Below, in pieces: positions 13,050 through 25,672 of a stretch of DNA of 64,000 nt (position 1 is the stretch's first letter; each line of letters begins with the position of its first letter). This stretch comes from Neodontobutis hainanensis (taxonomy: Eukaryota; Chordata; Actinopteri; Gobiiformes; Odontobutidae). A model generated the notes under the pieces. It was given only the letters and a program-made list of their open reading frames with translations. It was not told where the DNA came from and did not search any database. A program made the position numbers and the translations under genes. The stretch spans positions 297,501-361,500 of the forward strand of contig JALDNG010000007.1 of NCBI GenBank assembly GCA_024349245.1. The letters run 5' to 3'.

Positions 13050-13260
13050 TTTTGACCCAATCAACAAACGACTGAGTGTCCCTCCACTCACTTCGAAAGC
13101 AGGCCGTTCTTATGGAACCAAAGACAAAAGGTTTTTTTGGCATGTTACGTACTCATTTGGGCAATGCAGACTTACTCTGACCCAACCTGAACCGTACTAG
13201 CTTTACAGTGGAAACAGTGGAAACAGTGCTAAAGGGCGGACATGATCTCTTTCCATTGAT
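13050..13260. repeat. possible degraded non-autonomous DNA element
   Basis: The stretch contains gactgagtgtccctccactc, aacctgaaccgtactagc and a tandem of cagtggaaa at about 13207-13227, wording I associate with teleost hAT-like miniature elements. Terminal repeats and target duplications are not visible, so the family is uncertain. Confidence 0.3.
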
Positions 13261-13349
13261 ACAAGTCCTGTCATGTTAACTAAATGACTTGTTTAAAATG
13301 TTAAAATGTTTTACTTCCGCTGTTCTTCTATAGAACTTTGTTTAATTTC

Positions 13350-13488
13350 TTATCCCTGTGGGGAAATTCATAGTCAGCAGCTACCACCAGGGGGCACCCA
13401 GCATGTTTTTTTGATGTTGGTGGGGGAAACCATAGTAACCAGAGAAAACCCACCTAAGCATGGGGCGAGCGTGTAAACAACATGTTAT
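13350..13488 (-). repeat. degraded tRNA-derived SINE body, minus strand
   Basis: The reverse complement of 13425-13478 reads as the SINE block 'gttctccccgtg...gtgggttttctccgg...tttcctccc', the same family as the copy at 59443-59817. Upstream, ccctgtggggaaattcatag and accaccagggggcaccca look like another part of an old element. Many substitutions indicate an ancient insertion. It carries the CTCF-like core listed separately. Confidence 0.6.
13384..13397 (+). promoter_or_regulatory. CTCF core-motif match
   Basis: CCACCAGGGGGCAC fits the vertebrate CTCF core CCASYAGRKGGCRS at all 14 positions. It lies within or beside a SINE relic. CTCF organises chromatin loops in vertebrates including fish, but whether this site is bound cannot be told from sequence. 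Confidence 0.5.
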
Positions 13489-15799
13489 TTCTGTACAAAA
13501 GTCACAGGTATGTACCCAATAAGCAAACATGAGAAGTCAAAGTGGATTGAGATGAAGCCTGTAAATGATTGAACTTGCATTTGTGTTGAATTATTCAATA
13601 TCCACTTTGAAAGTATCTTTATTTTACTTTAAAATTACAATTACAAAGTGGTATTTTAAGAACTATACTCCAAACACTACATCCACAATGCCAACTTTAT
13701 ATAGTTTAGCAACTTTATATATATATATATAGCTTGATATATATAAAAAAAGGTCTTTGGTACACAAAAAATTACAAAAAATAAAAGGAATTTAAAGGAC
13801 TGTTCAAGTTAGCAAACAAACCCATACGTCGTTTTCCATTATAGATTCTGCATGTGCTATAGCTATAGTGCTTAGTTAATTAGTTCTCAGTGATTCCTAA
13901 ACCATTGGTTAATTCCTTAAGTGGCTGTCAAACTGGCATGTGGGGGCTTTGGTCTAATTGATTATACCTAGAGTTGTACTACACGCAGCGCCCAAACAGG
14001 CAGGTGACAGTATATCAGTGACTGTACAATGTTCCAATGCAATACTCTACGTCATGGGTTTTTCACAAATTTCCAAAGATTATTGTAAGAGTTGCGTAAA
14101 ATATAGTAAAAATATACGGGCCCAAAATGTGTGCAGACATTTTTCTTTCCTGTCTAATTTAATAAATGTTGCTAACTATATCCAAAAAGTACCATACGTA
14201 AATAGTAGCACAGACACTCAGAGACTCAAACACAGGCCACTAGTTTTGCCACAGGATGCTTTTTTCCAGCTGTTTAAACCACAGCTCAAATTAGCTGCTC
14301 AGCCATTGGAAGGAAAGGCAGGCAGGATACCAGTAATTACTGTCTGATTGGTGGAGTGGCTGTAATTAGCAAGTTTGAGTCTAGATTTGCATGCATAAAA
14401 AATCTCTGGGATGCTACGTAGTTATAGGTAGTAGATCGATATAACACTTTGGTTTAAGGCCAGTTAAAGATGGAGCTACCAGATGACTAAACAATGTGAG
14501 AAAAAACTTGGCTCCAAAATATTTGAAGCAGTGGGGTTGTGTCTGACTGCTCGTTGTACAGTATCTTAACAGCAGCACTGAGGAGAGTCTCAGCAGTGGT
14601 CCCCCCTTATCACAGCACATTTAACAGGGGGCTAATCCAATCAGGTGGAATAACAGGGTTGCTCTCTGCAAGTGGAGGAGGATCAGGCAAGTGCTCCTCT
14701 GCTTCCCATTAGTGTGTGTCTCTCCAGTCGGGCCTATCCTAATCCCATTTCCCCATCTAAAGCCTTAACCCAAACAAGCATACAGGACAATAATCTCTGG
14801 TCACACTCCTGACGACTGCCCCAGGCCTGCTGATGCTGCTAATAGAGGGCTAGACAGAGTCCTGCCAATGGGCTGCAGTGGGAGCAGGCAGAGCCACAAC
14901 ATCCACAGGCTTTTGTTTACATCTCCTCTCTTGTTTGGTCCTCTGTAGGATTGTGTGTCTGTGACTGGTTTGTGTTCCCTCTGCACCACAAAGTACACAC
15001 AACCACAGAGTAAATCTGCTCCTTGTAGAGATCAGTTCAGAGTGTCAGCAGTATCGTTTCATAAACACATTTGATTATAAGTAATTTTTCAGCCGTGTGA
15101 CTTAGTGAGAAAGTATGCAACGTTAAAAAGGTACAGATTTGTGGCGCAGTGTAAGTAGTTTTTGTCAAAAAAGAAAACCCATAAGAAAGAGGTTTTGGCT
15201 TTGTATCCTCAATTTCTGTCCCTGTTGACGGCACATGTGCCCCAGATGCTGCGTGCCGATCCAAAGCCAGGCTCATCCAGACGCCTGCCCAAGTGTCTCA
15301 GCTCACTTACACACTCTCAAGGGCCTCGGAAAAAACAGCCTCATCCACATTTCTCATTTCTTTTGGTTTCCATAAGAAAAATGTAGCTCCACTTTCCTAA
15401 TGAATTCCAACTGAATATGGTTGGTGCAACAGCATGCAGCTCAAACAAGGCTCTCCAGTTCAGCATTTGGTTCCATATGGAAGATATTACTGTGTGTTTG
15501 GACAAATTTCATCATTTGATTTTGTTTCTCAGGACCTGGGTGGCAAAACAAACCGTAGATATAAGAGACTACATCTTCATCTGTACCATACACCTCCCTC
15601 ACTTGTGCAGTTAAACTAGTCCAAATGGTGGAGGTGCACTGTGTATGCAGCTGCTAACAGACCAAAATCACTCCTATTAGACTGAACTAGTTAACAAGTC
15701 CGTTTTTCTTCTCATTGACAAATCTGACTTGAACCTGATAGCTATCTATTTAAAATCATGTCAAAGCAATACACTTGAAATTATTCAATTATCCTAATG
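13489..15799. other. unique non-coding stretch
   Basis: A short (TA)n lies at about 13714-13731, just after a repeated caactttatata (about 13691 and 13710). An octamer ATTTGCAT is at 14385-14392. No gene is supported. The 129-codon frame at 13958-14347 has no recognisable domain. Confidence 0.5.
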
Positions 15800-15842
15800 T
15801 CCCAAGATTGTTAAGAAAACAATCTTGGGATATTTATATCCC
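15800..15842. repeat. two overlapping perfect inverted repeats
   Basis: tcccaagattgtt (15800-15812) is repeated inverted at 15818-15830 with a 5-base spacer, giving a perfect 13-bp stem. Its right end, GGGATAT (15827-15833), is also the left arm of a second perfect inverted repeat with ATATCCC (15836-15842). The two pairings share bases and exclude each other. Short palindromes do occur by chance. No family is recognised. Confidence 0.8.
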
Positions 15843-18800
15843 TTGAGAACAGTATTTTACATTGATATAGTGAACATAGATTTAATAATACTTCTAAATA
15901 GCATCTATACTTTACCATATTGTTTTAATTGCAAGTAACAGCAATGCAATGCCTTTACAAAGTTAAGTAGCAGTCAAACAAGAACAATTAGTTACCATGA
16001 CATTATAGTGTATATATTTTGCATTTCCAATGTTGGTTTAAAACACTTTTAATGATGTACCATGGCAGCAACTGGGTATAAAGTCGATGGTTGCTGTGTT
16101 TATTGTGTCACTGCATATTCGGAAGTTCAACTGGATCAGCGTCTTTAAGAAAATAAACATTGGACATAAGTTTGAGTAATCATAAACAATCATAACAACC
16201 TCTGCTTAACTCTTAGCATACAGTTAAAACAAATAAAAATCTATGTGTTGTTTTTATTTCTTAAATATTCCCATACGGTTGTGATGGGTTCTTTTAATAC
16301 TTTGTGGTTTGTGTCTAGGGAGTCTTATTATCTCCAACTGTTGAGGAATTGCTTTGAGCCACAGACCAGTGTGGGGCATGTGGATCAATTTCCTGATGCT
16401 CCCCTTTCAAAATACACACAACGGTCTGAATGGAGGGGCATGAGGGCAGGGGAGGGGGGTGACGGACGACTCTTTGGCCCTGGAAGTCTCCACCTGGTGG
16501 GGTGTTTGTGGGCCCGCACCAAACCCCCTTTCGACACAAAGCTGGCCTTGTGTGAGATAAGCGCCGGGCAGTAGGAGGGCCGTGCAGCACTATTTTTACA
16601 ATCAGGCCCAGTTTGTTTTCTTTAGGCCCCAGAGCCGAAGCCTGTCAGGAGAGCAGCACGTTGGCAGCCGTGGAGCCTGTGCTAGGCAGCGCTGTTGGGG
16701 GAGAAAGGGGCTCCCCTACCGGGTGGGCCAGTAGTCTGGAGCTCCTAACATTTGCATGGTCTTTTGCTATATTTATTAGCCTAATAAGATCTTTTTGTAA
16801 CAGACATTATGCTATATAGATTTACTGTTGACACCCATTAACTACTACATGCAGCAATGTTTTCCTGTGAATATTATTTACTTATTAAATCAATATTGAA
16901 TACATGGTGGCCGTTGATTCGACCTTACCATGTGCTAACGGCCTGTTTCTATTTTTCCTTTGGCTCTACTAGAGTAATATCATGAGTGTTTACAGTCAAA
17001 AGCCACAATGTAAAAACCTGAGAGTTAGAATGCTTCTCAGTAAAGACTACTCAGAAAATGATACTAAAATTTAATTAGAAACAGTTGCTTTACTGATGTG
17101 AAGATGAGACGCCTGAAGCAGAGACCAGTTATATCCAGAAGTACAACAAAAAAAATAGAAGTAATGTTCAAGGAAAAAATATCTCTAAAAGAATTGCAGC
17201 TGCAGTTGGAGAATTACATTTTGCAGTTGTTGCTCTGATTATTTGGAGTGTTTATCTGATTTAAAGTTAATTTCTCATTAGGTGCTTGTGGAGTGCTCCT
17301 AGGTTTGTGCTGAGATTATTTAAAAAAGTTTTTTTTTTTCTGCAGGCAGCTTTCATTATTTTTGTCCAATACCACAGTGTGTGTTGGCCCATCAGAGGCT
17401 GATGGCCGCCAGGACTCTTCTCGGCGCTCTCCCTAAAGACCCCTGTCTCCACAGAAACAGGAAATGGTAATAGTATTGCATGGCTTTTTCCTTTCCCTTT
17501 ATCAATGCAAGAATATAAAGGAGAAAAACACATGTAAAAATACCATATGGGTGTGTGCGTGTGTGTGTAAATGGCCCTAGATCATAAATATTTCAGCTTT
17601 TAAACTGCATTTTTTGTGTAAAATATACAGAAAAATGTACCAATTGTGTTATCAAACAACTAAGCGTGCTCATCTCCATTGTCTTAACTTAAGTGAAAAT
17701 ATAAAAGTATAGAGCCACAGCACTTATACAGGAATATGATCAGCCTCTCAGCACCCCCAACCCCACCTCAAAGTGTTTATGAGTGACTTAACCCCTGGCC
17801 AACACTGTGGTAAAGCCACCCAGCTCTAGTTATATCATTTGAATCTGCTAACCAGCCCCTATGGACACTGCCAGGTTTTTATAGTAAACTGTGGAGCAAA
17901 ACCACAATGGACTCAAAAGAGATAGGCTAGCTCTGACTTCATAGCATTTTGCGGTCTACATTTCCCCTTTGAGTCCACTTTTAGAGATCCTTCCCTTCTG
18001 TTTTCTCCTTTCATCTTAATTTGAAATACAGCTGGATCCACCATGTCTTCTAATTGTACTCTTTGTTTTAGTCTTTTAAATATGGTATTTTACTGTTGAC
18101 ATGGAAGCTTAAGAAAGTCCTAAAGTTTGCTTTGAGAGTCCTGTCACAAAATCAACTCAAAACAAAGGAACAAGGGTAATGACTTTTTAAATAACAAAAC
18201 AACATTTAGATAACACCCACAGTATATATTTGATGAAACCTTTGTTTACGTTGTTGTTTTTAAAAAATAATTTAAAATATATGAAAAAAGTAGATGAAAA
18301 GAAGAGTTAAGAGCAGTTCTAAGGAGCGCAGATGTGAAGAGTTTGTGCCAAAAGCCCCAATCATCTTTGCCAAAATACAGCCATAAAAGACTGCCTGCAG
18401 TAAGTAACCATAAAACCAAACTGTCTCTTCTCCTATAGTGCAACTGTGGGATGTGGCCCTTCAACCATGAACCTGAGAGGAACACTGGGAAACTTGGGAG
18501 AGCGCTCAGGCCTGATTGGGTGGAAAACCATCTGGGAAGCTAAGTTTATACTGGACAAAGAAATCTGCACGCAAAAGTTAGAATGCACACTGTGTCATTG
18601 CACATGGACTCCCACAAGTGAAAATTACTGAATCTTTCCAGCATCAACTACAAATACACACTCACTGCATAACATTCTTGTAACCTTTCCTAAGGCCACA
18701 CCTTGCACTAATATCCATTTTTGGCCTTCAGAGCTCATAACTGGTGCAGACTTTTGGCATGGCTGCCAAGGCTTTCTTAGTCCAGAGCCCAACTCCAAAG

Positions 18801-19171
18801 GCATTAACCCTGGCTCGAGGAGGCCAAAGTGCTGGGTGTCTGGTCAGGTTCCCAGGACTGGATTGTATTGTGTTTTACTCCTGTGGTTTCTTTCCAAGTG
18901 CCAGTTGCTTGGCAGGACTGCAGCAATTTCATTTTGTCCATGATTTGAGAATCATAGGGTACTGTGATTTCAAAGCACTGCTGTCTTTGTTCTTACCATT
19001 AAAATATAATATAAAGATATAAAACATAATTTTGATGGTTCTCAAACGCAAAAAAGTAAGAACAACCCCAGGTGCATAGTCACAGTGCAATACAATCTTG
19101 TGACACCACTCATCTCATCAGATAAACACGTCTTACTCATGTGTATTGAGATGTTAAAACAAATAATATTT
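15843..19171. other. unique non-coding stretch
   Basis: No gene support. 16240-16800 is GC-richer with overlapping frames on both strands (16245-16574 plus, 16315-16590 minus) that have no recognisable product. An octamer ATTTGCAT lies near 16752, and a short TG-rich run at 17551-17568. Confidence 0.5.
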
Positions 19172-19400
19172 TTAGTGGCTCAGTGGTAGAGCAGTCGTCC
19201 TCTAACGTTGGAAGGTTCTAACGAAGGTTGGTGGTTTGATTCCCACTCTCCCCACAGTTCATTCTGACGTTGTGTCCTTGGGCAAGACACTTAACCCTCC
19301 TTGCCTCCTGTGGTGTTCCAACACTGGTGATTTGAAGCTTAATGTATGTCGCTTTGAAAAAAAGTGTCTGCTAAATGACTAAATGGGAACATAAATTTAA
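19172..19400 (+). mobile_element. tRNA-derived SINE, plus strand
   Basis: A Pol III A box (TGGCTCAGTGG, 19176-19186) and B box (GGTTTGATTCC, 19233-19243, one change from the consensus) form the tRNA-like head. The body contains ttgtgtccttgggcaagaca, and the tail is tgtctgctaaatgactaaat, shared with many teleost SINEs and apparently taken from an L2-type LINE. Between the boxes the segment ctaacg..ggaaggtt appears twice, a small internal duplication. The copy is non-coding. No clear target-site duplication was seen. A second, truncated copy lies at 38445-38617 in the opposite orientation. Confidence 0.85.
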
Positions 19401-19689
19401 ATAAAAAAATAAATTTAGCTAGCAGCACTGCCATTAGTGTTGTTAGTTTTAATAACTAATGGGAACCTAATAAAATTATATAATAAATAATCAAATCTAA
19501 AATTTTGCACATTGGTTAAATTGTTCTTTTGACTCTGACTTTTTTATCCATTACTCTTAAGTTAATACAAAGATTCTGTCGATAGATATAAGTTTATGTA
19601 ATACTATCCTAATGTCCTCAGAGTATTGTGGTCTGCGCACTGCATTGAGAGTATACACAGTATGACAGTATAACACACCCAACATATCG

Positions 19690-19762
<73 letters not shown>
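19690..19762 (+). repeat. (CA)n microsatellite
   Basis: Thirty-two perfect CA units span about 19694-19757 with imperfect flanks. Translations across it give long Cys-Val strings that are not genes. Confidence 0.97.
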
Positions 19763-19763
<1 letters not shown>

Positions 19764-21506
19764 GTGGTACAGTGTAGTACTCATGTAATGTGACCTGGGG
19801 GGCGCCAACGAGCCAAGGGATGGTCTGTGGCCTGAAGCCTGCCGACACCTCTTCCTAGCCCTTGTTGAAATGTTTATTTATAACTCTCTCCAGCTCCACC
19901 TCTCCCCGTCGTCTGCCAGCCACGATGCCAATCCAAACACGCCTCACCAGACTGATCCAGAGCATGATTTAAGAAAGAAGAGAACTCCAGTCCCTCTTTT
20001 TTCCACCTCCCTTCCCTTTTTCTTCCCTCAAACTCAGACTCTTCTAAGGAGTAATGTTTAAGGAGAGGCAGAAGGAAAAAGAATGGATAGAAGAAGAGGA
20101 GGAGGGGATCACTCCATCCAGCCTGGACTGCTAAATTGGTTTCAGAGCAGTACTTGGGCTCCAGGGATGCACGGCACATGCAGCAGTGCCGACTAGCTGT
20201 GTTTGCTTTTGTGGGGTGAATGAAATCTGATCTTCGTCCATGTAGCCAACCAACAGCCCGCCCTTTACTACCACCAACACTGAAAGGGCTGTGGATATTC
20301 ACTGTGATTCTTGTATCATTGGTGCTGAAAGTAAGAGAACCAACATTCAATGTGAACAAGAAAAAAATCTCTATTTTGTAATTTGTTATAATGCTGAATG
20401 GTTACATCACACCACATGAGCATCTTTGTTGTGGGTAGGAAGTCACATGTCGGTGAGTGCTAGGATGGCAAGTCCCTGGTGAGCACAAGGCTGAAGGCTC
20501 TCTAAATAGGTTTAATTGGGCCAGGCCTAGCAGTGCCATGCAGACACAGGCAGACAGACAGAGGGCTTTGGGGAAAAGTAACACACCCCAGAGACCTGAG
20601 GCACACTCTCCCTGCCGCCGACCGGTGCTGTTGTGTGGCTCATTTTGTACACTCACTGTTTAGAAACATACTGCTTACACATCGCCATGTCCGAGGGAGC
20701 TGTGCCAAATTACCAATACCAGTTGTTTATCCAAAAAACATGCTCATACAGCATAGCTATGATTGGTTTGTTGCCCAAGGCACAACTCAAGCTCTCAAAA
20801 GTGGGAATTGTTTACTTCTTTTTGCCTGCCCGTGTCTGTATGCTTGTTTATGCATCAGTGTTTATGTGCTGTTATACACACAAGTGCATTGTCTGCGTGC
20901 TTTAGTACAGGCGTCTTTGCTAGAGCCGTCTCAAACTGAACCGGCAAGGTCTGTGACATTGCCTGAAGCGCCCGGCAAAATGTAGATCAGCCATAACAAA
21001 ATTGTAAAACGTATACCTTATTATTTCCACTCGGTAAATGAAGCTAGTATGTGATAAATAATGTATTATGCGTCAAATATTTATTCAAAAGGCAAAGTGT
21101 AAAGAACAAAATTTGTAGTTAACCACATATGTGAAAATGAATGCATAAAATATTCAGTATGAGAAAAGAGGCAGTAATTTAATTAATGAGGTCTAATGTA
21201 TAGGCATAGGTGAAAGCTTTAAGTGGCGCTGACATCATAGTTTCTTTTTACATCTGAGGAAATTTACCCTTGTTCTTCATTACTCTCAGACAATTTGCTT
21301 GCCTTGCATCCCAAATGGACTTGTCGCATAGGTATATGATGACAAATCCTATATTTAATTTACTCTGCCTTCTTGCAGTGTGCACCAACTTCTTTCTATT
21401 AATAAATGACAGTGCTTAAGAAGGAACCAAGTGTTGAATGAACCATGGCACACACCTTTTGCTGCAGCACTGGTTGTGTTTGGAGTATGCACTAGGCATT
21501 CATTTA

Positions 21507-21508
<2 letters not shown>
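19763..21508. other. unique non-coding stretch
   Basis: No gene support. Frames of 161 codons (19874-20359, minus) and 150 codons (20533-20985, plus) lack recognisable domains, overlap other frames and are not flanked by convincing splice signals. 20440-20690 is somewhat GC-rich. Confidence 0.5.

Positions 21509-21541
<33 letters not shown>
21509..21541 (+). repeat. (TG)n microsatellite
   Basis: Sixteen perfect TG units, followed by gttgtgagc. Confidence 0.95.
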
Positions 21542-22054
21542 TTGTGAGCTCCTGGTGTGCATTTCTGTGTTTATGTTCTTCTTGTTTGTGTGTTTGTCAA
21601 GAGTAGGTCCTAGGGGAATGCCGTCTCCACAGAAACGTCTATCCCGGTGGTCTGCCATTTGTAGTCTGTTGGGTGTTGATGATTTGGTTAAAGAAAACAA
21701 GCAGCAAAATATATCAAGTGACTTTATATAAACTCATTTAATAACGCTTCACAATAAACACCTCGTCGGGCAAATACAGTAAATAATCACCAAATTAAGG
21801 GGTCAGCTTAAGCTAGCTCTTATTTGGACTGTTAGACTGTTTAGTTGTGTTTTTGGTGTTTGTTTTTCCTCTTTGTCTCATGTCTTCCCCCGCCTCCTCT
21901 GAGTGAAGAGAAATTGAGAAACCAATCTAAAATCCATCAGGACTTTCCTGCCCACAAACCCTCAACCCCCACAACACAATCCCACCCCCCTGCTCCTGTT
22001 TTTTTGTGTTGCAAGCGTCTGGAAATTGGATGAGATGTTCGTTTAGCGGGCAGC
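21542..22054. other. unique non-coding stretch
   Basis: No gene or recognised element. It contains a C/T-rich part at 21880-22015. Confidence 0.5.
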
Positions 22055-22215
22055 TGGTCTGCGGCCGATATGAATTGCGTTTCCCCACACCAAGAAAGGT
22101 CAAGCCCCCTCGCCTTGACGGAGTGCATCGGCCTATTGAGTGGTGCTTTAGTCCATTTACCAACAGCCAATAGCAAGGTGGCACAGGGGAGAGAGGGAAG
22201 CATGCTACTCTATGT
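22055..22215. promoter_or_regulatory. candidate conserved non-coding element
   Basis: High-complexity sequence with more CpG than its surroundings and a CCAAT box at 22167-22171 in the context cagCCAATagca. It carries no repeat signature. Conservation is inferred from texture only. Frames on both strands (21927-22203 minus, 22070-22345 plus) are unrecognised, so an exon is less likely but not excluded. Confidence 0.3.
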
Positions 22216-22729
22216 AGAAGAGAGAAAAGAATGGCAGGACGTTGGACATAAATTCATTGTTTCTCATCACCCAGCTGGGGCGGGAATGGCTGCGAGTGAT
22301 TGCCGGGATGGGGGAAGTGAGGTGGGAATATTACCGTCTGAGTAGTCTGTGCCAGTGTGAGGAAAGAGATGAGCACCCCTATTTTACCTCCATTGGCTCT
22401 ACATTCATTGTGCCGAAAGACAATATGTGTAAGTTACATTGCCTTTGAAACAGCCAAATAAAAATCAGATAATTCTTCCATAAGGATTTGTTCAATTCAG
22501 TGTTCAAAAGACAGTAAAATAGGCTGGATCCTCTCATGTTATACCTTCAGAAGTAAACCTTTATCTAAAGACAGCAGAGATGCCACAGCACAAGAGATGA
22601 TTTTAAAAATAGGCTTCAAAATAAGAACAAAAATAGAGATGTCTAATAAGAAGGTTATATTCAGAAAACCGGTGCATACAACGACACCTCAGGCTGCTAT
22701 CTGACACGTGTGCTAAGAAAAGGGGGCTG

Positions 22730-22990
22730 CTATCCCTTTAATTTCCATCCCTGTGTAGCTGGAGGAGTTACGGGAAAGCAATTAAAACAAAGGCATATTT
22801 AACATGGGGTTAATGATTGGCTGACCCTGCAGTCAGCACACTGACAATATCTTAATTATTGAGAAACCTAAAGTCATTACGCCTACGAATGGCCTGAGGA
22901 GCGTCTCTATTGATCGGGATCCAGGCCTATTACAGGGCCCGCTCAGACCAATGAAGCCCCCCATTATAGACAGCCTCTCCCGCTTCTCGC
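22730..22990. promoter_or_regulatory. candidate conserved non-coding element
   Basis: Dense homeodomain-type cores occur in high-complexity sequence without repeats: cctttaatttcc, gcaattaaaac, gttaatgattgg and cttaattattgag. A CpG-containing segment follows (cattacgcctacgaatgg, attgatcgggatcc). The texture is typical of teleost developmental enhancers. This is inference. Confidence 0.3.
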
Positions 22991-24639
22991 GATCCTTCAT
23001 GTGCCTCTGCCAGTCTTCCCCTGTGTCTCCTCTTTCTCCTTCTGTTCATCTGCACTGGAAGCTATTGAATGTGTTGAATGGTGAGACAAAAGCCAACCTC
23101 GGCTTGTGCGCTTTATTGCTTTCTAAAAAATTCATAACCAAGCCTGACAGTTTTGCTGAGGAATGACAATTTTTCTCCCTCTTTCAATTTACCTTTGCTT
23201 CTGGCCCTTTGTGGTTTTTTTGGTTTAAATGGCAGAAGGGATCAAAATAAAGTATTGAAAGGAATTGATCAGTTTTGGACACAAGACTGGACACTTTTGG
23301 CCCAAATGGCTTGTGTACAGGAAATATAGTCATCACTGTGTGGTTATTTTCCTACCTCCAATTCATCAATGCGGTCATTCATTTATACATAAGGTCAAGT
23401 TTCTAAATAATTTTGGGGGTCTTTCGAAACTATTGAAAAGGAAAAATATACATGACCATTGCATTATAAAACTTAAGCCATTACTAAACTAAACTAACCT
23501 ATAAAATTATTAAAAAAATAAATAAATAAAACCATGACTAATTATGTTATGGTCCATATTAAAAAAAAAAAAGATGTACAGTCATGCTCTGGAGGGGGAA
23601 TGTAATACCATATGCCTTTATCTTTGATAATAAATTTGCAGAAAAATCACAAAGAAAAAGGCACATACTGTTTTGAAAAACACAAAAACATGGTTCTTCA
23701 TCCAGAGCATGATACGTGACTAGTTGTGACTGTATATAAATCAGTAGGTATAATTATTTTAAAAACATAAAGCTTATATGAGCTTCTTTATTGGGTGCTG
23801 ATGCATCATAGTGACCATAAAGATTTGTTATCTGACATTACCTTTTAGTGGCTATAGAACTTTTGATTTAGACTTCCTCAGAGGATGACTCCTGATCCTG
23901 ACAGAGGTACTGTACCTTCATCTAATTGTTGTAGCCTATTTGTTATATAATAATAACAATACATCTGTATCATATGAGGTACAATAACAGATGTAAAGAA
24001 TGGCAAACACTATAGGTAAATATGGTGTGATGATTGATAGTGGACTGGATCTATTTATCTACCAGCTCTTTTCCTTTGACTGCTGTGAGGCACAACCCAA
24101 TTCAATCTCTAATGGGAGGCCAGTGAGTAGGGCTCCATGTCCTAATGTGTGTTTTATGATAAATGTAGATGGCAGACAACTTCTCCACTGTCACACTGCT
24201 TTCTCCTCTCTGGCCCAGAGTGAAGCAGCATGGGGAGAGCTGAGATGTAATTACCCAATCAGTGTGTGCCATCCTTATTAAAACACTACTAACAGTGCTC
24301 CATTATTGAAATACCCCCCACTGGACTCCTCTTAATTCATTAAATAAATTAGCACGGGTTCCTTTAATAATTCATAGTACCATGTCTACGCTTTTCTCCC
24401 CCACAGCGGGTAATGAGAACAAAACCATGACACTGAAGGCAAAACTGCAAGATAATATTCCTTATAGAGAGGCTAGTCATGAGGAGTCCAGTGTGATCAG
24501 TGGGAATGACTCTCATGTGTTTTCAGAAAAATAAAACCACTATTGCATTTAGAGGGTGACAATTTATTGGTGTCGTTTGCATATCACTGACTACAGTGGT
24601 CATATGAGGCGGCATACAGATTCCCAGAAGAAGTCATTT
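22991..24639. other. unique non-coding stretch
   Basis: AT-rich with several A-runs (23510-23530 and 23560-23572). No gene or dispersed element recognised. Confidence 0.5.
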
Positions 24640-24960
24640 TTTTAAAAGCCCCCCCTCCCGATGGCTCGGTAAACGTCTCTGGCGTCCTTCTAATTTATAT
24701 TGCATTAATGTGCTAATGAGAATATCCGTGAGCTATAAGGAACAGGAGCTAATACACAAATAAAGCAGGGAACGGATGAGGGATCTGGCTGTGTCTCCAC
24801 ATATCTTTAATTGACACATCTGCATCCCTGATGAAATATTTACCACCTCTGACGATGGCGCAGCGACGCGTGGCCATCAGCGCTGTGCTGCCTCTGGTGA
24901 AGTCGACATGTGATTGTCTTATTGATGTTACTATAGGCTCACTGTCAGTGAAACCTTTGA
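24640..24960. promoter_or_regulatory. candidate conserved non-coding element
   Basis: It combines TAAT-type cores (ctaatttatattgcattaat, gtgctaatgag) with a CpG-bearing block (gatggcgcagcgacgcgtgg at about 24854). The sequence is complex and free of repeats. Regulatory function is inferred. Confidence 0.3.
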
Positions 24961-25672
24961 GATCGCTCTCCTACATATGTATTATTTTATGTAATGATTA
25001 GGGCCCTTCTGTTTTTCATTACACTAAGACTGTATGTGATTTACATCCATGGTCCAGATGTCAATTTGCAGTGGTTTCCATTTAACTTTTTTACAACATG
25101 CCTATTAAATATTGTTTGCAATCAAGTCTAGAAGAATAAGAAAGCATGATCCAAAGAAAGATTATTTATTGCCCATAATGTGTGTATTACAAATAACCTA
25201 TGACCTGTTCTGATGTAAGATTATACAGTAAACAAGTATTATATATTAGTTTTATTACACAAATAAAAAACTAAATTTTATGTAATACTTTTTTAGCTTA
25301 TAGGTGTAAAATTGAAACAGACGCAAAATAATTTTGATTATTGGAACAGGAACAATAACTCCTCTTTCATAGATATTGTGTGTCAAACTCACCAGATGCT
25401 CCACAAAGTAGCTCTGAGTGAAAACACATGTCATCAACACCACCTTATACACATCTGATAAGATATACTGTATATTTACAATGAGTGCTTGTGATGTTGA
25501 ATAATGTGGCTTTAATAAATAAAAGTAATGACGGAGAAAAGTAGTTAATGTGTAGAAGTGGAAATAGAATAATGCAAAGATCAAAAACGTTAGATGGAAA
25601 TGTAAGAAAAGTGAGGATTTGTCCCTACACTCTTTGCCTTCCTCTCTGTAGACCCTCATACATTAAATGTGA
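24961..25672. other. AT-rich non-coding stretch
   Basis: Mostly AT-rich, with a 134-codon minus-strand frame (25255-25659) rich in Phe, Tyr and Leu, as expected from translated AT-rich DNA. No domain recognised. Confidence 0.5.

Noticed and set aside
19557..19848. Minus-strand frames rich in Cys-Val
   Set aside because: They are translations of the (CA)n microsatellite.
19874..20359. 161-codon minus-strand frame as a gene
   Set aside because: No recognisable domain, phenylalanine/lysine runs from CT-rich DNA, and overlapping frames on the other strand.
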